From NCBI RefSeq assembly GCF_002157145.1, contig NZ_CP021361.1:1550001-1614000 (forward strand): a stretch of DNA of 64,000 bases, written 5' to 3'. Of this stretch, positions 37,150 to 45,500 are shown one piece after another; within the stretch, counting starts at the first letter, position 1, and every line of letters starts with the position of its first letter. Below the pieces are notes generated by a model that was not told the origin of the DNA, made no database searches, and saw only the letters and a list, made by a program, of their open reading frames with translations. The position numbers and the translations under genes are program-made. This DNA comes from Acidovorax carolinensis (GTDB lineage Bacteria > Pseudomonadota > Gammaproteobacteria > Burkholderiales > Burkholderiaceae_C).

Positions 37150-37989
37150 ATGCTGACTTACCCGCACATCGATCCCGTTGCCCTGCAAATCGGCCCCTTG
37201 GCCGTCCACTGGTACGGCCTCACCTATCTCGCAGCCTTTGGCCTGTTCATGCTGCTGGGCATCCGCCGCCTGCGCCATGAACCCTTTGCATCCATCACCG
37301 GGCCGGGCGCCTGGTCGCGCAGGGATGTCGAGGACATTCTTTTTCTGGGCGTGGTCGGTGTGGTGGTTGGGGGACGGCTGGGCTACTGCCTGTTCTACAA
37401 ACCGGGTTACTACCTCACCCATCCGCTGGAGATCTTTGCCGTGTGGCAGGGCGGGATGAGCTTTCATGGCGGACTGCTGGGCGTGATTGCAGCCATGCTG
37501 TGGTTTGCCCATTCGCGCAAGCGCCCCTGGCTGCAGGTGGCCGATTTCGTGGCGCCCTGTGTGCCCACGGGTCTGGCGGCCGGGCGGGTGGGCAATTTCA
37601 TCAATGGCGAGCTGTGGGGGCGTTTTGCCAGCCCCGATCTGCCCTGGGGCATGGTCTTCGCGCACAGCGGCTCGATGCAGCCGCGCCATCCCTCGCAGGT
37701 GTACCAGTTCTTGCTGGAGGGCCTGCTGCTGTTTGTGCTGCTGTGGCTGTATGCCCGCCGTGAGCGCCGCCAGGGCCAGGTGGCGGCGGCGTTCTTGGTG
37801 GGCTACGGCATCTTCCGTTTCATTGCTGAGTATTTCCGCGAACCCGATGCCTTTCTGGGGCTGCTCTCGCTGGGTATGAGCATGGGCCAGTGGCTGTGCC
37901 TGCCCATGATCGCGGGCGGCGTAGGCCTGTGGGTGTGGGCGCAACGCCAGCCCGTAGCGCCACGGAATGCGCCACGTAAATCCACATGA
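37150..37989 (+). CDS. lgt: Prolipoprotein diacylglyceryl transferase
   Basis: 279 residues starting [20 protein letters not shown]. Transfers diacylglycerol from phosphatidylglycerol to the lipobox cysteine of prolipoproteins in the inner membrane. About seven TM helices; the Lgt signature [14 protein letters not shown] is intact, as are the essential His/Gly in [11 protein letters not shown] and the C-terminal [11 protein letters not shown]. Length is normal (E. coli 291). It stands alone between two copies of the intergenic repeat. Confidence 0.93.
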   Translation: MLTYPHIDPVALQIGPLAVHWYGLTYLAAFGLFMLLGIRRLRHEPFASITGPGAWSRRDVEDILFLGVVGVVVGGRLGYCLFYKPGYYLTHPLEIFAVWQGGMSFHGGLLGVIAAMLWFAHSRKRPWLQVADFVAPCVPTGLAAGRVGNFINGELWGRFASPDLPWGMVFAHSGSMQPRHPSQVYQFLLEGLLLFVLLWLYARRERRQGQVAAAFLVGYGIFRFIAEYFREPDAFLGLLSLGMSMGQWLCLPMIAGGVGLWVWAQRQPVAPRNAPRKST

Positions 37990-38041
37990 AATATGCCGCT
38001 GGCGCTATTGCATCAAGCGCTGGCAGCTATTAAAATCATAG
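37990..38041. repeat. Comamonadaceae-type intergenic repeat R5 (reverse orientation)
   Basis: Reads AATAGCTGCCAGCGCTTGATG on the minus strand, with stem GCCAGCGCTT/GGCGCTATTG-type pairing. Fills the gap between convergent lgt and the ParB-like gene. Confidence 0.75.
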
Positions 38042-38860
38042 TTACTGCCGCGCGCTGAGTTCGGCCACCTGCTGGCGCAGGGCGGCGTTCTCGGCCGTCA
38101 GCTCGGCCACGCGTTGCTGCAGGGCGGCCACCGTGTCAGGTTCCGCGTCACCCGCTGGCGCCACTGTTTCTTCGCGCGGCTTTCGCTTGGCGTCACGCAC
38201 GCGCTTGGCCGCCTGCTTGAGTTCGTCCTTGCCGGCGATGGCTGCCGCCACCTGCTCTTCGGCCGGCAGGCTGGCCACGGCGGCGGCGGCATTGAGCGAG
38301 ATGGTGCCGGACTTGACCGCCGCCACCAGTTCGGGGGCCGCCTGCTTGCGGATTTTCTCGATCATCACCACCTGGCTGCTGCTCAATCGCGCAGCCCGGG
38401 CAATGGCTTCGCGGCTGTTCAGGGGGGCGGGCGCCAGCTCCAGGGTAGCGGGGGCCTGTGGCTCGGCGTTGCCTGCCGTTTCGTCGTGCTTGGTGGGCGT
38501 TGGCGCAGGGCCGGCGGCTGCCAGGGCAGCGGCGCGCCGCTCGGCCACGATCTCGCGTTTGCGCAGTGCCAGCACGCCGCGCTGAAAGTCCGAAACGCTG
38601 CGCCGGCCCAGGTGCTGGTCAATCATCCACAGGTGTACGTCTTCCATCGACTGAAAGCGCGTGTTCTGTACCGTCTGGAACTGCAGGCCATGCTTTTGGC
38701 AGATGCCATAGCGGTTGTGCCCGTCCACCAGCACATCGCCCCACAGCACCAGGGCGTCGCGGCATCCCTCGGCCAGCAGGCTGCGCTCCAGGGATTCATG
38801 CTCCTCCGGGGTCAGGGGGTCGATATAGGCTTTGAGGTCTTCGTTGATGACGATGTTCAT
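38042..38860 (-). CDS. Chromosomal ParB-like / plasmid-replication-related protein
   Basis: 272 residues starting MNIVINEDLKAYIDPLTPEE. A compact ParB N-terminal-like domain (LERSLLAEGCRDALVLWGDV, LVDGHNRYGICQKHGL) is followed by HLGRRSVSDFQRGVLALRKR, an HTH-like stretch (NSREAIARAARLSSSQVVMI) and a C-terminal coiled coil (VAALQQRVAELTAENAALRQ). It looks like a DNA-binding ParB relative without a ParA partner nearby. Not part of the ICE. Similar proteins are annotated as plasmid replication/partition related; its true role is unknown. Confidence 0.75.
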   Translation of the reverse strand: MNIVINEDLKAYIDPLTPEEHESLERSLLAEGCRDALVLWGDVLVDGHNRYGICQKHGLQFQTVQNTRFQSMEDVHLWMIDQHLGRRSVSDFQRGVLALRKREIVAERRAAALAAAGPAPTPTKHDETAGNAEPQAPATLELAPAPLNSREAIARAARLSSSQVVMIEKIRKQAAPELVAAVKSGTISLNAAAAVASLPAEEQVAAAIAGKDELKQAAKRVRDAKRKPREETVAPAGDAEPDTVAALQQRVAELTAENAALRQQVAELSARQ

Positions 38861-39221
38861 GGATCGCGATGTGGGGGAGCAGGGCAGGGGCGGCATTGTA
38901 GGTGCACGGTGCGCCTCACCGGCAAGGGTGGCCTGCGAGCCGGCCAGGTGGGCAGACAAAACGGCAAGCTGGCAAGGTGCCCCACATCACACTGCGGGTC
39001 GCCATGTTGCTTTGGCGCATCGGCTGGCGACCTTGATGGAGCCTGCTGGTAAGCCCTGATGTACTTTTGGCGTGTCATTTCCAATAATTACGAGAAATTA
39101 CGTCTAATGCACCGCGTTGAGGTCATGTTTGATGGGGTTGCGAGACGATAAGACGCTGGGCTCCTGCTGAGGTGTGTGCCACCCGCAGGTGCTCCGGCCA
39201 ACCCAGGAGCCTTTGCCCGCC
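38861..39221. other. Divergent intergenic region before the malonate operon
   Basis: About 360 bases with no gene. It contains the AT-rich direct repeat AATTACG at 39086-39092 and 39096-39102 (ten-base phase), a good candidate for the GntR/FCD operator, and therefore probably the operon promoter. Confidence 0.45.
39086..39102. promoter_or_regulatory. AATTACG direct repeat, candidate GntR operator
   Basis: Two identical heptamers exactly one helical turn apart in the only AT-rich stretch upstream of the GntR/FCD gene. Binding by that regulator is inference. Confidence 0.4.
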
Positions 39222-39890
39222 ATGCGCACCGTTCCCAATTCCCTGCACGACGAAGCCGCATCGCGGCTGCGCGAGCAGATTTTTGCGGGATCGTTGCCGC
39301 CGGGCAGTTTCCTGGACGAGGCCGCCCTGTGCGAGCGGCTGGCCATATCGCGCACCCCGCTGCGCGAGGCGCTCAAGGTGCTGGTGGCCGAAGGCTTGCT
39401 GCGCCACGAGCCGCGCCGCGGCTGCTTTGTGGCCGAGGTCACCGAGCGCGATCTGGACGAAATCTTCCCCGTGATCGCGCTGCTGGAGGGCCGCGCTGCG
39501 CATGAGGCCACCTGCCGGGCAGGCGATGCCGATGTGGCGGCGCTGGAGGTGCTGCACCTGCGCCTGCAGCAGTGCGCTGCCGAGGGGCGCATTACCGACT
39601 ACTACGTGGCCAATCACGCCATCCACGAGGCCTTCATCACGCTGGCGAACAACCGCTGGCTGGCCCAGGTGATCGGTGATTTGCGCAAGATATTGCGCCT
39701 GGCCCGCTTGCAGCAGTTGCATGCGCCGGGTCGCCTGCAGCAAAGCCTGGCAGAGCACCTGGCGGTGTTTGACGCCCTCAAGCGCCGCGACAGCGACGCC
39801 GCCGAATCGGCCATGCGCACCCATCTGCTGCACCAGCGCGAAGCGCTGCGTGACGTGGCCCGCAATCAGCAATCCAGGTTGAACCCATGA
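39222..39890 (+). CDS. matR: GntR-family (FCD) regulator of the malonate operon
   Basis: 222 residues starting MRTVPNSLHDEAASRLREQI. N-terminal winged HTH (DEAALCERLAISRTPLREAL, VAEGLLRHEPRRGCFVAEVT) is GntR; the C-terminal helical FCD domain has the metal/ligand residues ALLEGRAAHEATC, NHAIHEAFITLANNRWL and EHLAVFDALKRRD. It overlaps the malonyl-CoA decarboxylase gene by four bases (ATGA), so it controls the operon it belongs to. By analogy with MatR it should respond to malonate or malonyl-CoA. Confidence 0.85.
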   Translation: MRTVPNSLHDEAASRLREQIFAGSLPPGSFLDEAALCERLAISRTPLREALKVLVAEGLLRHEPRRGCFVAEVTERDLDEIFPVIALLEGRAAHEATCRAGDADVAALEVLHLRLQQCAAEGRITDYYVANHAIHEAFITLANNRWLAQVIGDLRKILRLARLQQLHAPGRLQQSLAEHLAVFDALKRRDSDAAESAMRTHLLHQREALRDVARNQQSRLNP

Positions 39891-41368
39891 CCAACACCAC
39901 CGAATGGATTACCCGCAGTGTCTCGCGACTGCGTTCCGGCGCAGCCTCCGCCGACAAGGCGACCAAGGCGCCCAAAGCCGCACCCGACAAGCAGGCCCCC
40001 AATGGCGCCGCCAAGGCGCCCGTGCCGCGCTCCACCCATGAGCGACTGCAGGCCACGCTGCGGCGCGGCAACGAGTCCCTGTCGCCGCGCGCCCTGCGCC
40101 GCCTGCTGGCCGATCTGCAGGAAGTGGTGGCCCCGCAAGTCAGCGAGCTCGAGGGCGGACGCCGCGCCCAGGCTGTGGCCGCGTGGTATAGCCAGGCAGA
40201 GCCCGAAGAGCGGCGCGACATGTGGCTGCTGCTGTGCGAGCAGTTCGCGCCCGATGCCACGCGCTTTCAGTCGGCACGCCAGCGCTACGAAGCCGCCGCC
40301 GGCACGGCCGACGAAATGCAGGCCGAAATCAGCCTGCGCCGGTCACTGGTGTCGCCGCGCACGCGGCTGATGCAGCGCTTTGCGGTGTTCCCCGAGGGCA
40401 TGCGCTTCCTGGTGGACCTGCGCGCCGAGCTGCTGCCCCAGCTCAAATCCGACAAGCGCCTGGTGGCCCTGGACGCCGACCTGGAACACCTGTTCTCCAC
40501 CTGGTTTGACGTCGCTTTTCTGGAACTGAGGCGCCTGTCGTGGGACTCGCCAGCCTCGCTGATCGAGAAGCTCATCAAGTACGAGGCCGTGCACGACATC
40601 CGCAGCTGGGCTGACCTGAAGAACCGGCTCGATAGTGACCGCCGTTGCTATGGTTTTTTTCACCCGCGCCTGCCCAACGAGCCGCTGATTTTTGTGGAAG
40701 TGGCATTGGTGGACCGCATATCCAGCAGCATCACGCCGCTGCTGGACGAGGCGGCGGCACCGGCCGACCTGAAAAAAGCCACCACCGCCATCTTCTATTC
40801 GATCAGCAACACGCAGCCAGGGCTGCGCGGCGTGAGCTTTGGCGATTCGCTCATCAAGCATGTGGTGGAAACGCTGACGGCCGAGTTTCCGCGCCTGCGC
40901 ACCTTTGCCACGCTGTCGCCGATTCCGGGCTTTCGGGCCTGGCTGGGCAAGAACGCCGGGGCCATGCTGCAGCGCCTGGACGACAAGCGCCGCGCCGAAC
41001 TGGGTCGTGCTGTGGGTGCCGAGCCGCCACTGGCCGCGCACCTGCTTGCCGCAGCGGACAAGGCATTGGAGCTTGATGCGCGCTCGCCCGTGCGCCAGGC
41101 CTTGGTGGAATGTGCCGCTTACTATCTGGGCCGCGAATTGCAGGACGGCAAGCCCGTGGATGCGGTGGCGCGTTTTCACCTGGGCAACGGCGCCCGTGTC
41201 GAACGCCTCAACTGGGCCGGCGACCCTTCGGCCAAGGGAATGAAACAATCGTATGGCCTGATGGTGAACTATCTGTACGACCTCAAACGCATCGACAAGC
41301 ACCGCGGCATGCTGGCGCAAGGCAAGGTACCGATGTCGGGGGACATCGACAGCCTGTGCCGCGGTTGA
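39887..41368 (+). CDS. matA: Malonyl-CoA decarboxylase
   Basis: 493 residues. Converts malonyl-CoA to acetyl-CoA and CO2. After a basic alanine/lysine-rich N-terminal extension (~45 residues), the MCD helical domain (SLVSPRTRLMQRFAVFPEGM) and catalytic GNAT-like domain follow: FFHPRLPNEPLIFVEVAL with the conserved His/Glu region, FYSISNTQPGLRGVSFGDSL, and FHLGNGARVERLNWAGDPSA, GMKQSYGLMVNYLYDL. Translationally coupled to matR; with the synthetase at the end of the operon it forms the malonate to acetyl-CoA pathway. Confidence 0.93.
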   Translation: MTNTTEWITRSVSRLRSGAASADKATKAPKAAPDKQAPNGAAKAPVPRSTHERLQATLRRGNESLSPRALRRLLADLQEVVAPQVSELEGGRRAQAVAAWYSQAEPEERRDMWLLLCEQFAPDATRFQSARQRYEAAAGTADEMQAEISLRRSLVSPRTRLMQRFAVFPEGMRFLVDLRAELLPQLKSDKRLVALDADLEHLFSTWFDVAFLELRRLSWDSPASLIEKLIKYEAVHDIRSWADLKNRLDSDRRCYGFFHPRLPNEPLIFVEVALVDRISSSITPLLDEAAAPADLKKATTAIFYSISNTQPGLRGVSFGDSLIKHVVETLTAEFPRLRTFATLSPIPGFRAWLGKNAGAMLQRLDDKRRAELGRAVGAEPPLAAHLLAAADKALELDARSPVRQALVECAAYYLGRELQDGKPVDAVARFHLGNGARVERLNWAGDPSAKGMKQSYGLMVNYLYDLKRIDKHRGMLAQGKVPMSGDIDSLCRG

Positions 41369-41424
41369 TGGGCAACACGCAGGCGTTTTCTCTTTCCACT
41401 TTTACAACGACGACAGGAGACGAA

Positions 41425-42417
41425 ATGAAACAACACAGCATGCAACGCCGCACGTTGCTCGCAGGGGCCGCTGCCACGGGACTGGCCATGGCTTCGGGCG
41501 GAAGCTGGGCGCAGGCAGCGTGGCCAGTCAAGCCGGTGAACTTGGTGGTGCCGTTTCCCGCAGGCGGCGGCACCGACGCCTTTGCGCGACCGCTGGCCGC
41601 GCAGTTTTCCAAGGTCACGGGCAAGACGCTGGTGATTGACAACCGGGGCGGGGCGGGCGGCACCGTGGGCGCCAGCTACGCGGCCAAGGGTGCCCCCGAT
41701 GGCTACACCCTGTTCATGGGCGCGGTGCACCATGCGATCGCGCCATCGATGTACCCCAAGCTCGACTACGACATCGAGAAAGACTTCATCCCCCTGGCGC
41801 TGCTGGCCAATGTGCCGCAGGTGCTGGTGGTCAACCCCAAGGCCGTGCCGGTCGGCAACTTCCAGCAGTTCCTGGAGCACGTCAAGCGCAACCCCGCCAA
41901 GCTCAACTACGGTTCGGCGGGCGCTGGCACCTCGCACCATCTGGCCGGCGAGCTGTTCAAGCAGCAGACGGGCACGTTCATCACGCACATTCCGTACCGC
42001 GGTGCCGGTCCGGCGCTGCAGGACCTGATTGCCGGCAACGTGGACATGATGTTCGACGGCCTGGGTTCATCGGCCACGCACATCAAGAGCGGCCGCATCA
42101 AGGCGCTGATGGTATCGGGCAGCCAGCGCAACCCGGCCTTTCCCGATGTGCCGTGCGCCGCCGAGGTGGGCCTGCCCGACTACACCGTCACCACCTGGTA
42201 CGGCCTGTGGGCGCCCAAGGGCACGCCGGCCGATGTGCAGGCGCGCATCATCGAAGACATCCGCCGCATCGGCACCGCGGACGAAATCAAGGCCATCTGG
42301 GCCAGCAACGGTGCTGACTACGGTGGCATGACGCAGGCGCAGTTTGCAAAATTCGTCAGCTCTGAGGTCCGGCGCTGGGCGCAGGTGGTAAAGGCCGCCG
42401 GCGCCAAGCTCGACTGA
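41425..42417 (+). CDS. Bug/TctC-family periplasmic substrate-binding protein
   Basis: 330 residues from the ATG at 41425 (AGGAG five bases upstream). A twin-arginine-like signal (QRRTLLAGAAATGLAMASGG, cleavage after SWAQA) precedes the Bug fold: WPVKPVNLVVPFPAGGGTDA, VIDNRGGAGGTVGASYAAKG, APDGYTLFMG, IPYRGAGPALQDLIAGNVDM. Bug proteins bind carboxylates and feed tripartite tricarboxylate transporters. No TctA/TctB genes are adjacent, so this receptor either works with a remote transporter or acts in sensing. The operon suggests malonate as ligand. Confidence 0.88.
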   Translation: MKQHSMQRRTLLAGAAATGLAMASGGSWAQAAWPVKPVNLVVPFPAGGGTDAFARPLAAQFSKVTGKTLVIDNRGGAGGTVGASYAAKGAPDGYTLFMGAVHHAIAPSMYPKLDYDIEKDFIPLALLANVPQVLVVNPKAVPVGNFQQFLEHVKRNPAKLNYGSAGAGTSHHLAGELFKQQTGTFITHIPYRGAGPALQDLIAGNVDMMFDGLGSSATHIKSGRIKALMVSGSQRNPAFPDVPCAAEVGLPDYTVTTWYGLWAPKGTPADVQARIIEDIRRIGTADEIKAIWASNGADYGGMTQAQFAKFVSSEVRRWAQVVKAAGAKLD

Positions 42418-42433
42418 ATAAGAAAGGCACTGC

Positions 42434-43252
42434 ATGCCCGGGGAAGTTGTCGCGGCGCGGGCCGCAGGAGCGGCCGGCGATGCGGGTGTGGTGCAGGTCA
42501 CGCTGCGCCACACCGGCCGGCTCAACGCGATGTCGCGCGCCATGTGGCGCCAGCTTCGCTCTGTTTTTGAGAGCATTCAGCGCAATCCTGATGCGCGCTG
42601 CGTGCTGATTGAAGGTGCAGATGGTGCCTTCTGCGCCGGCGGTGACATTTCGGAATACCCGGCATTCCGTTTTGATGCTGCGGCGTTGCGCGACTTCCAC
42701 GAGAACGACGTCTGGGGTGGCCTGCAGGCCATGCTCCAGTGCGATGTGCCCATCGTGGCGCGCATCGACGGCGCCTGCATGGGCGCTGGCGTGGAGATTG
42801 CCAGCTGCTGCGATATCCGCATTGCGGGCACCAGCGCGCGCTTTGGCGCCCCCATCGCCCGGCTGGGCTTTCCCATGGCGCCGCGGGAAGCGCAGCTGGT
42901 GGCGGGTGCGGTGGGCGATGTCACAGCGCGCCAGATGCTGCTGGAGGCCGCCACCTTTTCTGCGTCCGACATGCTGGCGCGTGGATTTCTGAGCCGCGTC
43001 ACCGAGCCGGCCCTGCTGGCCGCCGATGCCCTGGGCACGGCCTGCCGCGTGGCCGCCCTGGCACCACAAGCCGCACGCATGAACAAACAGACATTTCGGG
43101 CATTGAAATCGCCTGTAACGCCCTATGGTAAAGCGCAAGCAGCTATTGAAAACATAGTAAACGGCACGCCCGACCCCTACGCCTATGCCGACAGTGCCGA
43201 GCACCACGAAGGCATCGCGGCCTTCCTGGCCAAACGTCCCCCTGTTTTCTGA
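42434..43252 (+). CDS. Enoyl-CoA hydratase/isomerase family protein
   Basis: 272 residues, ATG with AAGG six bases upstream. Crotonase fold: TGRLNAMSRAMWRQLRSVFE, VLIEGADGAFCAGGDISEYP (oxyanion hole), PIVARIDGACMGAGVEIASC and DIRIAGTSARFGAPIARLGF. The usual second-helix Glu is present in the GVEIAS part. Its place between the Bug receptor and matB suggests a CoA-ester step linked to malonate or a related diacid. Oddity: codons around 43105-43160 are made from a copy of the AATAGCT intergenic repeat in reverse orientation and stay in frame, adding a stretch KSPVTPYGKAQAAIENIVNG near residues 225-245. Confidence 0.85.
   Translation: MPGEVVAARAAGAAGDAGVVQVTLRHTGRLNAMSRAMWRQLRSVFESIQRNPDARCVLIEGADGAFCAGGDISEYPAFRFDAAALRDFHENDVWGGLQAMLQCDVPIVARIDGACMGAGVEIASCCDIRIAGTSARFGAPIARLGFPMAPREAQLVAGAVGDVTARQMLLEAATFSASDMLARGFLSRVTEPALLAADALGTACRVAALAPQAARMNKQTFRALKSPVTPYGKAQAAIENIVNGTPDPYAYADSAEHHEGIAAFLAKRPPVF
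43105..43160. repeat. Intergenic repeat R6, inside a coding sequence
   Basis: On the minus strand it reads CAATAGCTGCTTGCGCTTTA, the same opening as the other copies, followed by the CC-GGGCG side. Here the element is translated within the crotonase-family gene without breaking the frame. Confidence 0.7.
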
Positions 43253-43258
43253 CTCGCC

Positions 43259-44845
43259 ATGAAACAACCAAACCACAACGCCAACCTGTTTTGCGCCCTG
43301 CGCGCCGCTTTTCCCCGCGATCTGGACCAGATCGCTGTAGAAACCACCTCGCCCCAGGGCGAACCGCTGCTCTATACCTGGCGCGACCTCGACCATGCCA
43401 GTGCCCGCATCGCCAATCTGCTCGCTTCGCTCAAGCTGCCAGAGGGCAGCCGCATCGCGGTGCAGGTGGAAAAATCGGTCGAGGCCATGCTGCTGTATCT
43501 GGCCACGCTGCGCGCGGGCTATGTGTTTTTGCCGCTCAACACGGCCTACCAGAGCGGCGAGATCGAATACTTTGTCGGCAATGCCGAGCCCGCCGTGGTG
43601 GTATGCACGCCCGGCAACTTCGGCTGGGTTTCCAAGATTGCCTTCAAGGCCGGCACGCAGCATGTGTTCACGCTGGGCGACGACCGCACGGGCAGCCTGC
43701 TTGAGCGCGCCGCGCACCAGGCCGACGATCACCAGCCTGTGGTCAAGCAGGTGGATGACCTTGCCGCCATCCTCTACACCAGTGGCACCACGGGCCGCAG
43801 CAAGGGGGCCATGCTGACGCACGGCAACCTGCTGAGCAACGCCGTGACGCTGAAGGACTACTGGGGCTGGACGGCTACCGGAGGGCCTGACGGCCGCGGC
43901 GACGTGCTCATCCACGCGCTGCCCATCTTCCATGTGCACGGCCTGTTCGTGGCCATCCACGCCGCGCTGCTCAACGGCAGCAAGATGATCTGGATGGCGA
44001 AGTTCGACCCCAAGGCCGTGCTGGCGGCCATGCCGCGCGCCACCGTGTTCATGGGCGTGCCCACGCTGTATGTGCGGCTGCTGGCCGAGGCAGGACTGAA
44101 CAAGGACGCCACGAAGAACATGCGCCTGTTCATCGCAGGCTCGGCGCCGTTGCTGATCGAGACCTTCAATGCCTGGCGCGAGCGTACCGGCCACACCATT
44201 TTGGAGCGCTACGGCATGAGCGAGACGATCATGCTCACGTCCAACCCGTACAGTGCCGACGCGCGCCACGGTGGCCAGAGCGAGCGGCGCGGCAGCACCG
44301 TGGGCTTTCCGCTGCCGGGGGTGGGCTTGCGCGTGGTCGATGACGCGGGCAAGGCCTTGCCGGTGGGCGAGATTGGCAACATCCAGGTGCAGGGCCCCAA
44401 CGTGTTCAAGGGCTATTGGCGCATGCCCGAGAAGACGGCCGAAGAGTTCACCCAGGACGGCTGGTTCAAGACGGGCGATGTGGGCAAGGTGGACGAGCGT
44501 GGTTATGTGAGCATCGTGGGGCGCAGCAAGGACCTCATCATCAGCGGCGGCTACAACGTCTATCCCGCAGAGATCGAGAGCGCCATCAACGACATGCCGG
44601 GCGTGGCCGAAAGCGCGGTGGTGGGTGTGCCGCATCCCGATTTTGGCGAGGTGGGCGTGGCAGTCGTCATCGCCAAGCCGGACGCAAAGCTCGATGGCGA
44701 GGCCATCGTGGCGCAGCTCAAGTCGCAGCTGGCCAATTTCAAGATTCCCAAGCGCTGCTTTGTGGCAACCGAGCTGCCGCGCAACACCATGGGCAAGGTG
44801 CAAAAGAACCTGCTGCGCGAGCAGCACAAGGGGCTGTTTGCCTGA
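43259..44845 (+). CDS. matB: Malonyl-CoA synthetase
   Basis: 528 residues. Activates malonate to malonyl-CoA. ANL superfamily motifs: AILYTSGTTGRSKGAMLTHG, the malonate-binding LPIFHVHGLFVAIHAALLNG, ERYGMSETIMLTSNPY, and TGDVGKVDERGYVSIVGRSK, DLIISGGYNVYPAEIE, with the catalytic lysine in RNTMGKVQKNLLR. These match MatB rather than acetyl- or fatty-acyl-CoA synthetases. Starts six bases after the upstream stop and is followed by a terminator, so it ends the operon. Confidence 0.92.
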   Translation: MKQPNHNANLFCALRAAFPRDLDQIAVETTSPQGEPLLYTWRDLDHASARIANLLASLKLPEGSRIAVQVEKSVEAMLLYLATLRAGYVFLPLNTAYQSGEIEYFVGNAEPAVVVCTPGNFGWVSKIAFKAGTQHVFTLGDDRTGSLLERAAHQADDHQPVVKQVDDLAAILYTSGTTGRSKGAMLTHGNLLSNAVTLKDYWGWTATGGPDGRGDVLIHALPIFHVHGLFVAIHAALLNGSKMIWMAKFDPKAVLAAMPRATVFMGVPTLYVRLLAEAGLNKDATKNMRLFIAGSAPLLIETFNAWRERTGHTILERYGMSETIMLTSNPYSADARHGGQSERRGSTVGFPLPGVGLRVVDDAGKALPVGEIGNIQVQGPNVFKGYWRMPEKTAEEFTQDGWFKTGDVGKVDERGYVSIVGRSKDLIISGGYNVYPAEIESAINDMPGVAESAVVGVPHPDFGEVGVAVVIAKPDAKLDGEAIVAQLKSQLANFKIPKRCFVATELPRNTMGKVQKNLLREQHKGLFA

Positions 44846-44866
44846 GCGTCGGTCCGCCGTTCATGG

Positions 44867-44893
44867 AAAACGGGGCCTCAAGGGCCCCGTTTT
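44867..44893. terminator. Symmetric terminator after matB
   Basis: AAAACGGGGCC, five-base loop, GGCCCCGTTTT. The A-run and T-run make it usable in both directions, though uspA from the right has repeat R7 first. Confidence 0.85.
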
Positions 44894-44900
44894 GCTTCAT

Positions 44901-44947
44901 TTTTAATAGCTGATGGCGCTTTTTGTATAAGCGCTAGCGGCATATTC
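44901..44947. repeat. Comamonadaceae-type intergenic repeat R7
   Basis: TTTAATAGCTGATGGCGCTT, loop TTTGTA, TAAGCGCTAGCGGCATATT. Between convergent matB and uspA. Confidence 0.75.
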
Positions 44948-44952
44948 TGTGC

Positions 44953-45396
44953 TTAACGCAGCACCAGCACCGGAATGTGCGAGTGCGTGAGCACATGCTG
45001 CGTTTCGCTGCCCAGCAACAGGCGCTTGATGCCCTTGCGGCCGTGCGAGGCCATGACGATCAGGTCGCACTTGTGTTTCTTGGCGGCAGAGATCACGGCT
45101 TCGGCCACCAGGTCGGACTTGGCCACCACGGCCTTGACCGTCACGCCTTCGGCGCTGCCCTGGGCCTTCACCTTGTCCACGAGTGCCTGGGCCGCGTCGC
45201 CCCATTGCTGCTCGATGCGCTTCACGTCAATCATGTCCACCGGCATGCCGCCTTCGAAATAGCTGCGCGGGTAACGTGGAACCACCTTCAGTGCCACCAC
45301 CGTGGCGCCCGACAATGCGGCCAGCGAAAGGCCGGTTTCAACCGCCTTGTTGGAAAGTGCTGAACCATCTGTGGCAACCAGAATGCGTTTGTACAT
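44953..45396 (-). CDS. Universal stress protein (UspA family)
   Basis: 147 residues starting MYKRILVATDGSALSNKAVE. The nucleotide-binding motif is visible near the C terminus: VMASHGRKGIKRLLLGSETQ (G-2x-G-9x-G-S), so this is an ATP-binding UspFG-type protein. GAGGAG precedes the ATG. It is divergent from ccoI over about 100 bases with an FNR-like site between, consistent with induction at low oxygen. Confidence 0.9.
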   Translation of the reverse strand: MYKRILVATDGSALSNKAVETGLSLAALSGATVVALKVVPRYPRSYFEGGMPVDMIDVKRIEQQWGDAAQALVDKVKAQGSAEGVTVKAVVAKSDLVAEAVISAAKKHKCDLIVMASHGRKGIKRLLLGSETQHVLTHSHIPVLVLR

Positions 45397-45452
45397 GCTT
45401 GACTCCTCGAAATTGGGATTGTTAGAGCTTAAAGAGGACCATGGTTTGCGGC

Positions 45453-45466
45453 TTGATCCATGTCAA
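45453..45466. promoter_or_regulatory. FNR-box-like site between uspA and ccoI
   Basis: TTGAT-CCAT-GTCAA matches the FNR consensus TTGAT-N4-ATCAA at nine of ten positions. It lies 35 bases before ccoI and 57 before uspA. Confidence 0.65.
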
Positions 45467-45500
45467 TGTACGTGTCATGCTTCGTCTGTAGGCTCGAACC

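Noticed and set aside
42356..44827. 823-codon open frame antisense to the malonate operon
   Set aside because: Shadow; spans three well-supported genes on the other strand and has no recognisable domain.
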